Shown here: positions 7,872 to 17,360 of the stretch, one piece after another
Numbering within the stretch: position 1 is the first letter of the stretch
Layout: each line of letters opens with the position of its first letter
From: Sphingomonas chungangi
GTDB taxonomy: Bacteria; Pseudomonadota; Alphaproteobacteria; Sphingomonadales; Sphingomonadaceae
DNA: 64,000 nt
Assembly (NCBI RefSeq): GCF_013778325.1
Contig: NZ_JACEIB010000003.1
Span: 124,001 to 188,000 of the forward strand
Direction: 5' to 3'
Translations under genes and position numbers: made by a program
Notes under the pieces: model-generated
Told to the model about the DNA's origin: nothing
What the model saw: only the letters and a program-made list of their open reading frames with translations
Databases searched by the model: none

Positions 7872-8755
7872 CGTTGACGGGCAGGGCGGGGGTCGCAGCG
7901 GCGCGCTCGATCGCCGAAGCATGTCGCGCCGTCCTGCTCACGACCGAGCCTTACGAGAAGGCCTTTGCCGCGCGAGCGACGGCGCGGGATTGGCGGAACG
8001 GCCGGCTGGCGCACGGCTTCGACGTCACGATGCCGGACAATCCGCCGCGCCCCGATCGGCCGGAGCTGCTGCCCCCCAACCGCATGCCCAAGCGCGGGCG
8101 CGGCGGGTCGGAGCGGGCGCGCGTCGCCATGCTGCATGCGCTGGCGCACATCGAATATGTCGCGATCGATCTTGCCTTCGATTGCGCCGGGCGGTTCGGC
8201 GATGCCATGCCGCCCGCCTTCGTCGACGACTGGCTGGGCGTCGGCGCGGATGAGGCGATGCATTTCGTCCTGCTCGACCGGCGGCTGAGGAGACTCGGCT
8301 CCCATTACGGCGCGCTACCGGCGCATTCCGGCCTGTGGGAAGCTGCGGAGAAGACCCGCGACGACCTTGTCGCCCGCCTTGCCGTCGTTCCGATGGCGCT
8401 CGAAGCCCGCGGTCTCGACGTCACGCCCGCCATCGTCGAACGTTTTCGAGCAGCCGGCGACGAGCGCTCGGCGCATATCCTCGCCCGCATCTACACAGAC
8501 GAGATAAGGCACGTTTCGACAGGGACGAAATGGTTCGAATCCTGCTGCACGAGCGAGCGGAAACCGCCGGCCGAACGTTGGCGGAGCCTGATTTCCCGCG
8601 ACTTCGGTGGAGTCGTTAAGCCACCATTCAACGATTCGGCGCGCGCTCAGGCCGGTCTGACGCTGGACTATTACGGGACTCTTGCGGCGTTAACACCTTC
8701 GGGTCAGACATCACCTCGCCGTGAGCGGGAGGGGCAAGTTTCCACGAGCGGCTGA
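7868..8755 (+). CDS. DUF455 family ferritin-like protein
   Basis: A 295-residue protein of the DUF455 family (ferritin-like helical bundle). Its likely metal residues are in ALAHIEYVAIDLAFD (H, E), GVGADEAMHFVLLDRRL (DE, H) and YTDEIRHVSTGTKWF (DE, H), the repeating E/ExxH pattern of di-iron carboxylate proteins. GTG 7868 overlaps the bcp stop by four bases. Homologues have no settled function; a role with tRNA modification or oxidative defence is speculative, the latter hinted by the peroxiredoxin neighbour. Confidence 0.85.
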   Translation: MTLTGRAGVAAARSIAEACRAVLLTTEPYEKAFAARATARDWRNGRLAHGFDVTMPDNPPRPDRPELLPPNRMPKRGRGGSERARVAMLHALAHIEYVAIDLAFDCAGRFGDAMPPAFVDDWLGVGADEAMHFVLLDRRLRRLGSHYGALPAHSGLWEAAEKTRDDLVARLAVVPMALEARGLDVTPAIVERFRAAGDERSAHILARIYTDEIRHVSTGTKWFESCCTSERKPPAERWRSLISRDFGGVVKPPFNDSARAQAGLTLDYYGTLAALTPSGQTSPRREREGQVSTSG

Positions 8756-8819
8756 CCCAACGATCCACGACCGAAGCATGAGCTTTCGGCCCGTGGGCGC
8801 GTGCAAGGTGGACGATATC

Positions 8820-9587
8820 GTGAGCTTCATTACCCGTCGTCGAGTCAACGCTGCCGAGATCGTTCGGTTTCCTGCCCTGAAGATTTCCGTCGTCGCGCTG
8901 CTGGGCCTAAGCGCGCTGGCAGCCGGTCCGGTCGCCGCCGCCGATGCGGCGACCGCCGCGGCTACCGTGGCGACCTCCGGTGCCTTCGACGCCGTATCCA
9001 CTTCTACCCTCGGCGCCAAGGCGGACCCGATGTTCCGCTCGCTGTTCGACGGCTGGAAGAAGATGGATGCGGTTCCCACCGGCGGCATTCTCGCCGTCCC
9101 CTCGCAGAAGCCGGTCAAGGAATTCCGTTACACGTCCGGCTTCGGCGTGCGCGGCAATCCGTTCGGTGGGCGTGGTGGCGAAATGCATCCGGGCATGGAC
9201 ATGGCCGCGCCGACCGGCACGCCGGTCTACGCTACTGCAGACGGCATCGTCAGCCGCGCCGAGCGCACCTATGGGGGTTACGGCAATCTCGTCCAACTCG
9301 AACATGGCAAGGGCCTCGAAACCCGCTACGGCCACCTTTCGCAGATCCTCGTGCACGACGGCCAGCGCGTGCACCGCGGCGACCTGATCGCGCTGGTGGG
9401 TTCCACCGGTCGCTCGACGGGCAGCCACCTTCACTACGAAGTCCGCATCGACGGCCGGGCCGTCAATCCGATGCCCTTCCTCCAGACCGCCGACTACATG
9501 ACCGCGCTGCAGAACCGCGCGGTTCCGATCCACGGGGCGACCCCGGTCGCGATGGGCGGCCCCGAGGATCCCGACGCCGCCGATTGA
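8820..9587 (+). CDS. M23 (LytM-type) peptidoglycan endopeptidase
   Basis: A 255-residue exported protein. A signal sequence is seen near residues 20-42 (ISVVALLGLSALAAGPVAAA). The M23 domain covers about residues 100-225: zinc ligands in MHPGMDMA (HxxxD) and SHLHYEVRI (HxH), with the GxxGRSTGSH turn. It cleaves or remodels peptide cross-links in the periplasm. The GTG start has a GGTGGA site seven bases before it; an ATG at 8778 is a possible earlier start but makes the n-region of the signal unusually long. Confidence 0.88.
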   Translation: MSFITRRRVNAAEIVRFPALKISVVALLGLSALAAGPVAAADAATAAATVATSGAFDAVSTSTLGAKADPMFRSLFDGWKKMDAVPTGGILAVPSQKPVKEFRYTSGFGVRGNPFGGRGGEMHPGMDMAAPTGTPVYATADGIVSRAERTYGGYGNLVQLEHGKGLETRYGHLSQILVHDGQRVHRGDLIALVGSTGRSTGSHLHYEVRIDGRAVNPMPFLQTADYMTALQNRAVPIHGATPVAMGGPEDPDAAD

Positions 9588-9618
9588 TATGCGGCATCCG
9601 CGACCCTATCTTCGGGTC

Positions 9619-9954
9619 ATGAGCGACGCCCCCGATATCGAGCTTTCCCCGTCGGCCGCCAAGCGTGTCGCGACCATCGCGGCCAAGCAAGGCAAAGCTG
9701 CCATGCTGCGCCTGTCGGTGGATGGCGGCGGCTGCGCGGGCTTCCAATATGTCTTCGGGCTGGCCGACGCGGTCGGCGAGGACGATATCACCGCCGTGCG
9801 CGATGGCGTGACTCTGGTGGTTGATTCGGTCAGCCTCGATCTCGTGCGCGGCGCGATGGTCGATTATGTGGAGTCGCTCGGCGGTGCGGCCTTCAAGGTC
9901 GAGAATCCGCGGGCGGCCTCCGGTTGCGGTTGCGGGTCCAGCTTTTCGATCTGA
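9619..9954 (+). CDS. erpA: A-type iron-sulfur carrier (ErpA/IscA family)
   Basis: A 111-residue HesB/IscA-fold protein with the three conserved cysteines (GGGCAGFQY and SGCGCGSSF). It carries or inserts Fe-S clusters into apo-proteins. The ATG at 9619 (MSDAPDIELSPSAAKRV) fits the family; an upstream ATG at 9589 would add ten residues. No isc or suf genes lie nearby, so assignment to ErpA rather than IscA or SufA rests on general resemblance. Confidence 0.88.
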   Translation: MSDAPDIELSPSAAKRVATIAAKQGKAAMLRLSVDGGGCAGFQYVFGLADAVGEDDITAVRDGVTLVVDSVSLDLVRGAMVDYVESLGGAAFKVENPRAASGCGCGSSFSI

Positions 9955-9991
9955 CTCTTTCGGAGCCGGTCCGGTCCCGTTAAGACGGGGC

Positions 9992-10765
9992 ATGAGGATC
10001 GCCACCTACAACGTCAACGGCATCAACGCGCGGCTCCCCCGGCTGCTGGAATATCTCGATGAGGCGCGGCCGGATGTCGTCTGCCTGCAGGAATTGAAGG
10101 GCGAAGGGGATCGCATCCCCGCCAGGGATATCGAGGCCGCCGGCTACGGTGCCATCTGGCACGGGCAGAAAGGATTCAACGGCGTTGCCGTCCTCGCGCG
10201 GGGGAGGCAGCCGGTCGAGCGCACGGTGGGCCTTCCCGGCGATCCCGAGGACGTGCAGAGCCGTTATGTCGAGGCAGAGGTGGACGGCGTGGTGATCGCG
10301 TCCATCTACCTGCCCAACGGCAACCCGCAGCCCGGCCCCAAGTTCGACTACAAGCTCGCCTGGATGACGCGCCTCGCCGCGCATGCGCGATCCCTTCTCG
10401 CCGAGGAGGTGCCGGTGGTGCTGGCGGGCGACTACAACGTCATTCCCGCCGACATCGACACCTTCTCCGTCCGCGCCATGCAAGACGATGCGCTGATGCA
10501 GCCGGAAAGCCGCGCGGCTTTTCGCAATCTGCTCTTCCAGGGCTGGACCGACGCGATCCGCGCGCGCCACCCGGAGCCCGAGAAGCTATACACCTTCTGG
10601 GACTATCAGGCCGGCGCCTGGCAGCGCGACGCGGGCTTCCGGATCGATCACCTGCTGCTCAGCCCACAGGCTGCGGACCGGCTCGTCGACGCCAATGTCG
10701 ACAAGTCCGTGCGGGGCCGGGAAAAGGCCTCCGACCACGCTCCGACCTGGGTGGACCTGCGCTGA
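9992..10765 (+). CDS. xth: Exodeoxyribonuclease III (AP endonuclease)
   Basis: A 257-residue endonuclease/exonuclease/phosphatase-fold enzyme. Signature residues: N7 in ATYNVNGINAR, the metal-binding E in VCLQELKG, DYN in LAGDYNVIP, and the terminal EKASDHAPTWVDL with the catalytic D-H pair. It cuts abasic sites in DNA base excision repair and degrades 3' ends. It is preceded by the erpA gene 37 bases upstream. Confidence 0.95.
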   Translation: MRIATYNVNGINARLPRLLEYLDEARPDVVCLQELKGEGDRIPARDIEAAGYGAIWHGQKGFNGVAVLARGRQPVERTVGLPGDPEDVQSRYVEAEVDGVVIASIYLPNGNPQPGPKFDYKLAWMTRLAAHARSLLAEEVPVVLAGDYNVIPADIDTFSVRAMQDDALMQPESRAAFRNLLFQGWTDAIRARHPEPEKLYTFWDYQAGAWQRDAGFRIDHLLLSPQAADRLVDANVDKSVRGREKASDHAPTWVDLR

Positions 10766-10785
10766 CCGCCGCCGCCGATCGCCCC

Positions 10786-12681
10786 ATGGAGGGAACTGCC
10801 GCGCGCGACTGGAACGGCGTCGCGCGGATCGTAGCGCTCGCCGTCGCGATCATCCTCGTGCTGTGGATCGGTATTCGCGCGGCCAACCCGCCGGCGGTGG
10901 TGCCCACCACTGCGCCCGATATGGCCTTCTCTGCGGAGCGAGCCATGGTCGACGTCCGCACGATCGCGCTCCGGCCGCATCCGACATCGAGCGCCGACAT
11001 CCTGCGCGTGCGGACCTATCTGACCGATCGCCTTCATGCTCTGGGCCTGCAGACCGAGGAACGGCGCTACATGGTCGATCCGGTCGGTGCCGCCACGCTC
11101 AAGCGCTGGGACCCGAAGGCGAATCCGGCGAGCGAGATCGTCGACCTGATCGGCATCCTGCCGGGACGCGACCGGTTGCTGCCTGCCGTGACGCTGATGG
11201 CGCACATGGACACCGTGTGGGGCTCGCCGGGCGGCGGGGACGACACCATCGGCCTCGCTTCCACGCTGGAAGTACTCCGTGCGATCAGGGCGCGCGGCAT
11301 GCCGGAGCGCGACATCGTCGTGCTGTTCACCGATGGCGAGGAGATCGGCCTGTCAGGTGCCAAGGCCTTCTGGCCGACCGACGGGCTGGCCGATCATATC
11401 GGCGCGGTGGTGAATCTGGAGGCGCGGGGCGCCGGCGGTCGCGCGACCATGTTCGAGACGGGCGATCTCAACGGCGACATGATCCGCCTGATGGCGTCGA
11501 GCGTGCGGCATCCGGTGGCCAACTCGATGTCGGTGATGGCCTATCGACTGATGCCCAACAGCACCGATTTCACGGTCACGCGTGACAAGGGGCTGCCTGG
11601 TTTCAACTTCGCGATCATGGGGCGGGCGGAATATTACCATTCGCCGCGCGCCACTGCCGATCGGCTCGACCCGCGATCGCTGCAGGACATGGGCGGTCAG
11701 GTGCTCGATCTGGTTTCCGCGCTCGCCAACGCCAAGGCGCTGCCGCAGGATGCCGAGGATGCGGTCTTCTTCGATGTCGCCGGCCACGGGCTGATCGTCT
11801 ATCCGGCCGGAACGGGATGGCTTGTGCTGCTGATCGCGGCGGCCGGGCTTGGGGCGGCCTGGGTCGGCGCCGCGCGATCGAAGCTGGTTCGGCCGGCCGG
11901 CGTGGGGACGGGCCTGCTCGGAATGCTGTGGCTGGCGGCGCACGGGTTGCTGCTGATCGTCGTGCTGAACCTCGTTTCGGGCAGCGCGCATCCGAACTAC
12001 TATGACCGCTTGGCCGCCCTACCGCGCCTCGAAGCGCTGGCGCTGCTGGCGAGTCTCGCGGTGTTGGCTGGCTGGCTGGGGTGGCGAAGGCTTCCCCGGC
12101 GTGTTCTCGGTCTGATGCCGGGCGCCGTGCTGGGCTTGCTGGGCCTCGTCCTGGGCGGGCCGTTCGTGCTGATTCTCTTCGCCGCACTGATTGCCATGGT
12201 CTCGGGCTGGTTCGCGCCGGCGGACGGTGTGACCAGCTGGAATGGCTGGATCGCGGCCATCGGCCTGCTGCTGTCGGTAGCCGTGATCGTGCAGGCGACG
12301 GCGCCGATGGCGGCGTGGATCTTCGCCTGGCCTGTCATGGTGCTCGCCATCGCGGCCGCCATCGTCGCCTGGTCCGATGCGGCATTCGCCAGGCCGTGGA
12401 GCTGGGCGGTCGCGGGCCTCGCCATGGTCGTCACCGTTGCGCCGCTGGTGCCGCTGGCGCATCTCGCCTTCCTCGGCATCGGCGGGCCGTTGCCGGAGGC
12501 GATGCTGGCCTTCCTGCTGCTCCTCGCCGCCGCCGTCTGGCCGCTCGGCCGGATCGAGAGACCGGATCGGCGCGTGTTGCTGGCGGCGGGCGCGCTGCTG
12601 GTCGCCGCGCTGGCGATCGCGGTGCAGGTGCGCACCGATCCCATCGCCGAGACGATTCCCGCCTATAGCCTCGACAAATAA
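10786..12681 (+). CDS. M28-family metallopeptidase with C-terminal membrane segments
   Basis: A 631-residue protein. One N-terminal helix (residues 13-32) anchors an M28 aminopeptidase domain with metal-ligand motifs AHMDTVW, GGGDDTIG, DGEEIGLSG and E/H residues near YYHSPRATAD. About seven hydrophobic segments follow from residue 345 onward, as in ER metallopeptidase 1/vacuolar Pff1-type proteins. The substrate is unknown; the peptidase domain should face the periplasm. The gene ends seven bases before the convergent acyltransferase gene. Confidence 0.85.
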   Translation: MEGTAARDWNGVARIVALAVAIILVLWIGIRAANPPAVVPTTAPDMAFSAERAMVDVRTIALRPHPTSSADILRVRTYLTDRLHALGLQTEERRYMVDPVGAATLKRWDPKANPASEIVDLIGILPGRDRLLPAVTLMAHMDTVWGSPGGGDDTIGLASTLEVLRAIRARGMPERDIVVLFTDGEEIGLSGAKAFWPTDGLADHIGAVVNLEARGAGGRATMFETGDLNGDMIRLMASSVRHPVANSMSVMAYRLMPNSTDFTVTRDKGLPGFNFAIMGRAEYYHSPRATADRLDPRSLQDMGGQVLDLVSALANAKALPQDAEDAVFFDVAGHGLIVYPAGTGWLVLLIAAAGLGAAWVGAARSKLVRPAGVGTGLLGMLWLAAHGLLLIVVLNLVSGSAHPNYYDRLAALPRLEALALLASLAVLAGWLGWRRLPRRVLGLMPGAVLGLLGLVLGGPFVLILFAALIAMVSGWFAPADGVTSWNGWIAAIGLLLSVAVIVQATAPMAAWIFAWPVMVLAIAAAIVAWSDAAFARPWSWAVAGLAMVVTVAPLVPLAHLAFLGIGGPLPEAMLAFLLLLAAAVWPLGRIERPDRRVLLAAGALLVAALAIAVQVRTDPIAETIPAYSLDK

Positions 12682-12688
12682 TGGCCGA

Positions 12689-13858
12689 TCACAGCGCCTT
12701 GCCGTAGATTCGATAGACCTTGTTGATGTGGCTTTCGATCGCGTCGGCGATCGAAACCATCCCCTGATTGTCCTCCAGAATCCAACCTATCTCGCCGCGC
12801 GAGGCGCCGAACAGCTCGACCGAATCCTTGCGGATATACTCGATCATCATGAAGGCAAGCTGGGAGGCCAGGCGGGTCGCCTGCAGCTTCTTCTTCACGC
12901 CCATCAGCGGCACGCGCATCGTGCGGACCTTGGGCTTGCCCGAGAAGCCGCCGTTGAGGCGCCAGAGCAGCTTCACCACGCCGAACGGGAAGAGATTGCC
13001 GTTCAGGTCCTTCTGCATCTCGTTGAGGTCCGGCCAGGTCATCATGAAGGCGACCGGCTCGCCCTCAACCTCGGCGATGCGGATCAGCTCGTTGAAGACG
13101 ATGGGCTTCAGCTTCTTGCCGACATAATTGATCTCGGCGTCGGTGATCGGGAGGAAACCCCAGTTATCCGACCAGGCATCGTTCAGGATGGAGAGGATCA
13201 GCTCCGCCTCCTGCTTGAACTTGGACTTGTCGACCTTGCGGATGGTGATGCGCGGGTTGCGCTCGCCCGACGACACGATCCGCTGGATCAGCGGCGGGAA
13301 CGGCTTGGTGATATCGAGCTCGTAGGTGTTGAGATCCTTGATGCCCGCATAGCCGGCCGCCTCTATCCACGCCTCGTACTTCGGACTGTGATGGCCCATC
13401 ATCACCGTGGGCGAATGGTCGTGGCCCTTGATCAGCAGGCCGGGCTCGTCCCAGATCGAGATCGAGATCGGGCCGACCGCCTTGGTCATGCCTTCCTTGC
13501 GCAGCCAGTCCTCGGCGTGGCCGATCAGGACGTTGGCGACCTCCTGGTCGACCGCCTCGAACAGGCCCCAATTGCCGATGTCGCGGCCGCCGCCCTGTTC
13601 GGCGGGCATGTCGAGCCAGAGATGGTCGATATGGGCGGAGATGCGGCCGACGTCCCTGCCATCGCGCACCGCGATGAACAGGTCGCCATGGCCATGCTCG
13701 AACCACGGATTCTTGCCCGGGGTGAGCAGCTCCAGCGCGTCCATCTTGAGCGGCGGGACCCAGGCCGGATCGGCCTTGTTCAGCGCGAACTGGACCTCGA
13801 CGAAGCGCTTCTTGTCCGCAACCGTCTTGACGTGGAAAATCTCGATCGCGCCCGCCAT
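12689..13858 (-). CDS. GNAT-like acyltransferase, bacterial ceramide synthase (bCerS) candidate
   Basis: A 389-residue protein with acyl-CoA N-acyltransferase-like character (N-terminal part to about residue 150, ending WDEPGLLIKGHDHSPTVMMG; C-terminal GNAT-like half). It is often annotated only as an N-acetyltransferase or dATP pyrophosphohydrolase-like protein. In Caulobacter the bacterial ceramide synthase is a protein of this type in the gene cluster with Spt and CerR, and the other members of that cluster are present here. Proposed reaction: N-acylation of the long-chain base to give (oxidised) ceramide. No signal peptide is seen. The specific role is inferred from context. Confidence 0.7.
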   Translation of the reverse strand: MAGAIEIFHVKTVADKKRFVEVQFALNKADPAWVPPLKMDALELLTPGKNPWFEHGHGDLFIAVRDGRDVGRISAHIDHLWLDMPAEQGGGRDIGNWGLFEAVDQEVANVLIGHAEDWLRKEGMTKAVGPISISIWDEPGLLIKGHDHSPTVMMGHHSPKYEAWIEAAGYAGIKDLNTYELDITKPFPPLIQRIVSSGERNPRITIRKVDKSKFKQEAELILSILNDAWSDNWGFLPITDAEINYVGKKLKPIVFNELIRIAEVEGEPVAFMMTWPDLNEMQKDLNGNLFPFGVVKLLWRLNGGFSGKPKVRTMRVPLMGVKKKLQATRLASQLAFMMIEYIRKDSVELFGASRGEIGWILEDNQGMVSIADAIESHINKVYRIYGKAL

Positions 13859-13926
13859 TGCCCTGTCCTTGTCCGTGACGGGGCCGCCTTAGGCGAAAGG
13901 GCCGGCGCGATGTAGTTATTTATTCG

Positions 13927-14700
13927 TCATTTGGCCTTGTTGCGGGCGCGGAATTCGGCGGTGGCGATCACGCCGCCGGAGAGATCGCGGACCTTGGGGT
14001 GCACGTCCGCCGCCGCGTCGTCATAGCCGAGGTTGAACACGGTCGCGCTCTTCGGGCGAGCCGAGGCGCCGGCATAATGGGTGCCGCCCAGATGATCCCA
14101 CCAGAAGTTGGTGATGCCGAAATTGCCGGTCTCGTCGTGGAAATGATGCTCCATGTGGCGGCGCTTGATCGTCGCCAGCCAGCGGTTCTTCGGCTGGTAG
14201 GAGAGGTGCTGGATGCAGTGGAAGAACTCGTTGACGCAGGTCTGGATCATGCCCGTGGCGAATGCCGCAGCCGCGCCACCGACGCCGCCGATCATGTAGC
14301 CGACCGGGATGGTCGCGATCGCTACGGTCGGCACGACATTGCCCGGCGAGCCGAACAGCACCTCAAGGTGGTTCGGGTCCTGATGGTGATCGAAATGGAT
14401 GCGCTTCCAGGTGGCGGCGAGCCAGCTCACCTTCCACATCCAGCGCGAGTGCAGCACCCAGCGATGCAGGCCGTACCACACGATCGGGAAGAGCAGCACC
14501 GCCACCGCGATCGCCAGCAGCGAGCGGCCGATCGGCGCCGGCTGGTAGAACCACGTCCCGATCCCCGCCGCGGCGAGGCCGAGATACAGGATGATCGCCG
14601 GATATTGCAGGTAGGCGACGACCAGCTCGCGGAAGGTCATCCGGTCGAGATGGTGCGACTGCGTCCAGAAGCCCTTGCGGCGGATGGCGGTGGTATTCAC
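13927..14700 (-). CDS. Fatty acid/sphingolipid hydroxylase (sterol desaturase superfamily)
   Basis: A 257-residue integral membrane di-iron protein. Four histidine clusters are visible: HRWVLH (about 78-83), HFDHH (about 102-106), HCIQH (about 155-159) and HMEHHFH (about 175-181), with hydrophobic helices before and between them. Family members hydroxylate or desaturate long-chain lipids. Placement in the sphingolipid cluster suggests 2-hydroxylation of the N-acyl chain or modification of the long-chain base; sphingomonad glycosphingolipids carry 2-hydroxymyristate, which would fit. Confidence 0.82.
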   Translation of the reverse strand: MNTTAIRRKGFWTQSHHLDRMTFRELVVAYLQYPAIILYLGLAAAGIGTWFYQPAPIGRSLLAIAVAVLLFPIVWYGLHRWVLHSRWMWKVSWLAATWKRIHFDHHQDPNHLEVLFGSPGNVVPTVAIATIPVGYMIGGVGGAAAAFATGMIQTCVNEFFHCIQHLSYQPKNRWLATIKRRHMEHHFHDETGNFGITNFWWDHLGGTHYAGASARPKSATVFNLGYDDAAADVHPKVRDLSGGVIATAEFRARNKAK

Positions 14701-14898
14701 TGAGCTAATCGTCCTCGTGCGGCGTCAAACGACCCCAACTCCCATCCGTCCCTTGCCGTCGCAATGCGGCGCGAATGGGGCGCGAAGTTGACAAAGTTGA
14801 CCGCTGTCACGCGCAAAAGAAGACATTCCTACACCACCGGGAAGCGGTCGATCGCATGCAGGCGGTGCTGACAGACGAAATCCTATTAGGGAAGCAGG
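14701..14898. other. Intergenic gap between lptG and the hydroxylase gene
   Basis: The 198 bases lie upstream of the hydroxylase and downstream of lptG, both read on the minus strand. The gap is AT-richer in places (around 14800-14890), as expected for a promoter of the hydroxylase. No coding frame or clear promoter motif was identified. Confidence 0.3.
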
Positions 14899-16023
14899 TT
14901 ATTCCTCGGTGCGGATCAGCACCGTCTCCCCGATCAGCAGGAACAGCAGGAACGGCGCCCAGGCGGCGAGGAAGGGCGGATAGGCACCGAGATTGCCCAT
15001 CGCGACCGCGAAATTGTCCGAGACGAAATAGGCGAAGCCCAGCCCCATGCCGATCACGATACGCAGGAACAACGCCCCCGACCGCGCGAGGCCGAAGGCG
15101 GAGACGCCCGCCAGGATCGGCATCAGGATCGAGGAGAGCGGGCCGGAGATCTTGTGCCACCAGCCCGTCTCCAGCGGCCCGGTCGGCCGCCCGGCGACCT
15201 TGAGATCGTCGACCACCGAGGCGAGGTCCATCAGCGATCGCTCGTCGGCACTGACGTCCGCCAGCGTGAACTGGTCTGGCGTGATGTGCTGGCCGAAATC
15301 GTAGCGCGCCATCTTCAGCTCGGTGCCCGACACGACGTCGAACATCGTGACATCAGGCGCGGTCCAGCCGTTGATCGTGCCCATCGGGCCGGGCTTGGGC
15401 CGGGCGGAAGGGGCATTGAAGATGTGATGGAGCTCCCCGCCGTCACGATCGTAAACCGTCACACCGGTCAGGCGCACGGCCGCGCCCTTACCCGTCACCT
15501 GCGCGGCGTGAACGATGTCGTCGCCATCGCGCACCCAGACGTTGCCGCTGCTGTTGCTGCTCTTCGGGATGGGGCCGTAATTCACGTCCTGCCAGGCATC
15601 GAGCGTCGCGCTGGCGCGCGTCACGATCCGCTCGTTGAAGGTGAAGGCCAATGCCGCGATGCCGATGCTCGCCAGCACCAGCGGAGCGAGAATCTGATGG
15701 GCGGAGACGCCGCCCGCCTTCATCGCGATGACCTCCGAATTCTGGTTCATCGAGGCGAGCGTGATCAGGGTGCCGAGCAGCACCGAGAAGGGCAGGAAGA
15801 AGGCGACGATCTGCGGCAGGCGCAGCGCGACATAATGCCACAGCTGCGCCTCGCCATTACCGGTGACGGCGAGGATGTCGCCGGATTCGCCGAGCAGATC
15901 GAGCGTCTGCATGATCACCACCAGCGCCACCAGCACGGCGGCGGTGCGCGTCAGGAAGGTGCGCGCCATGTACATGAACAGCGTGCGCGACGGGAAGAAC
16001 TGAAATTCGGGCGCCAGCCTCAT
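14899..16023 (-). CDS. lptG: LptG-type permease of a lipid exporter
   Basis: A 374-residue YjgP/YjgQ-family permease with three N-terminal helices (residues about 15-120), a periplasmic jellyroll domain and three C-terminal helices. The conserved start MRLAPEFQFFPSRTLFMYMA and NQNSEVIAMKAGG loop fit LptG. With LptF and LptB2 it normally moves lipopolysaccharide from inner membrane to the LptC-A-D bridge. ATG overlaps the lptF stop (ATGA). Location in a sphingolipid cluster suggests that its cargo may be sphingolipid. Confidence 0.9.
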   Translation of the reverse strand: MRLAPEFQFFPSRTLFMYMARTFLTRTAAVLVALVVIMQTLDLLGESGDILAVTGNGEAQLWHYVALRLPQIVAFFLPFSVLLGTLITLASMNQNSEVIAMKAGGVSAHQILAPLVLASIGIAALAFTFNERIVTRASATLDAWQDVNYGPIPKSSNSSGNVWVRDGDDIVHAAQVTGKGAAVRLTGVTVYDRDGGELHHIFNAPSARPKPGPMGTINGWTAPDVTMFDVVSGTELKMARYDFGQHITPDQFTLADVSADERSLMDLASVVDDLKVAGRPTGPLETGWWHKISGPLSSILMPILAGVSAFGLARSGALFLRIVIGMGLGFAYFVSDNFAVAMGNLGAYPPFLAAWAPFLLFLLIGETVLIRTEE

Positions 16024-17231
16024 GCCCGTGCTCCCTGCCGGCGGGCGGGCCGGAACCAGCGGCCGATATTGGCGGCGAGCTTTTCGAATCCGCGTTCCAG
16101 CGCGCCGATCGGCTGGCCGCCCGGCTTGTGGGCGAGCGTGTGGTACATCCACCAGATCAGCGCCGAGAAGAACAGGAACGGCACCCACAGCGCGATGATC
16201 GGGTTGATCTTGCCCAGTGCTGCCACGGCGGACGCATATTCGTTGATCTTGTGATAGGTCACGATCATCACGATCGACAGGAACACGCCGAGCGCGGAGG
16301 ACGATCGCTTGGGTGGCACCGCGAGCGCTACCGAGAGCAGCGGCATCAGGAACATGATCGCCACCTCCACCAGTCGGAAGTGGAACTCGGCGCGGCTCTG
16401 CAGCCGCTCCTTGAGCGGTGTATTCGCGGAGTGGCCGACCCGGACCAGCTCGGGCACGGTCAGCTCCTCGTTGGCGGTGCCGCCGCGCCGGCGGAAATCC
16501 TCGACCTTGGGCAGTGCGATCGGCAGATCGTGGCTGGTGAAGCTGAGCACGCGCGGGGTCTTGAAGCTGGGCGCGTTGTTGACGAGCACGCCATTGTGCA
16601 GACGGAAGATGATCGTGTCGGGATCGTCGGTGGCGAAGAAACTGCCGCTCTCGGCGGTGACGGCGTAGGTCTTGCCGTCGCTGCCCTCGGCATGGACGAA
16701 CACGCCCGAGAGATCGCGGCCGCCGTTTGCGCTCCGCTCGATCCTCAGCGTGTCCTTCTTGCCGAGCTTGGTGAACTCGCCGACCTTGATCGAGGCGCCG
16801 AGCGCGCCGGACCGCAGCTCGTAGCGCAGGCCTTCATAGGCATAATGGGAATAGGGCTGGACGAAGCCGACGATCAGCAGGTTCACGAGAGCCAGACCCA
16901 CCGCGTACATATACGGCACGCGTAGCAGCCGCCCGTAGCTCCAGCCCAGCGCACGCAGCACGTCCAGCTCTGACGACAGGGCGAGGCGGCGAAACGCGAA
17001 CAGTGTCCCCAGCATCAGCCCGATCGGCACGCCCAGCGACATATATTCGGGGATGGTGTTGGCCAGCATCCGCCACACCACGCCGACCGGTCCGCCCTCC
17101 CGGATCACGAAGTCGAACAGGCGCCGCATCTTGTCGAGCAGCAGCAGCATCGCCGCCAAGATCAGCGTCGAGGCGAGCGGCGTTGCCATCAATCTGGCTA
17201 TGTATCGATCGATCCGCGTCAGAAATGGCAA
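16020..17231 (-). CDS. lptF: LptF-type permease of a lipid exporter
   Basis: A 403-residue YjgP/YjgQ-family permease. It begins MPFLTRIDRYIARLMATPLA and has helices near 20-40, 60-80 and 105-125, a periplasmic domain, and three helices at 290-370. The loop RLALSSELDVLRALGWSYGR is the coupling helix that meets the LptB ATPase. First gene of the lptF-lptG pair; transcribed away from the DUF2141/kinase genes. LptB, C, A and D are not in the window. Confidence 0.9.
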   Translation of the reverse strand: MPFLTRIDRYIARLMATPLASTLILAAMLLLLDKMRRLFDFVIREGGPVGVVWRMLANTIPEYMSLGVPIGLMLGTLFAFRRLALSSELDVLRALGWSYGRLLRVPYMYAVGLALVNLLIVGFVQPYSHYAYEGLRYELRSGALGASIKVGEFTKLGKKDTLRIERSANGGRDLSGVFVHAEGSDGKTYAVTAESGSFFATDDPDTIIFRLHNGVLVNNAPSFKTPRVLSFTSHDLPIALPKVEDFRRRGGTANEELTVPELVRVGHSANTPLKERLQSRAEFHFRLVEVAIMFLMPLLSVALAVPPKRSSSALGVFLSIVMIVTYHKINEYASAVAALGKINPIIALWVPFLFFSALIWWMYHTLAHKPGGQPIGALERGFEKLAANIGRWFRPARRQGARA

Positions 17232-17360
17232 GGTTTGGACGCCTCACGACCCTTTTTCGGCCGCAATTGCGCCCGATCTAGCACCTGTGGATGGATGGCG
17301 GGATCGATGATTCCGCACACCCTGAAGCACGAGCCTATAGCTTCCGGAGGTTGGAAGGTC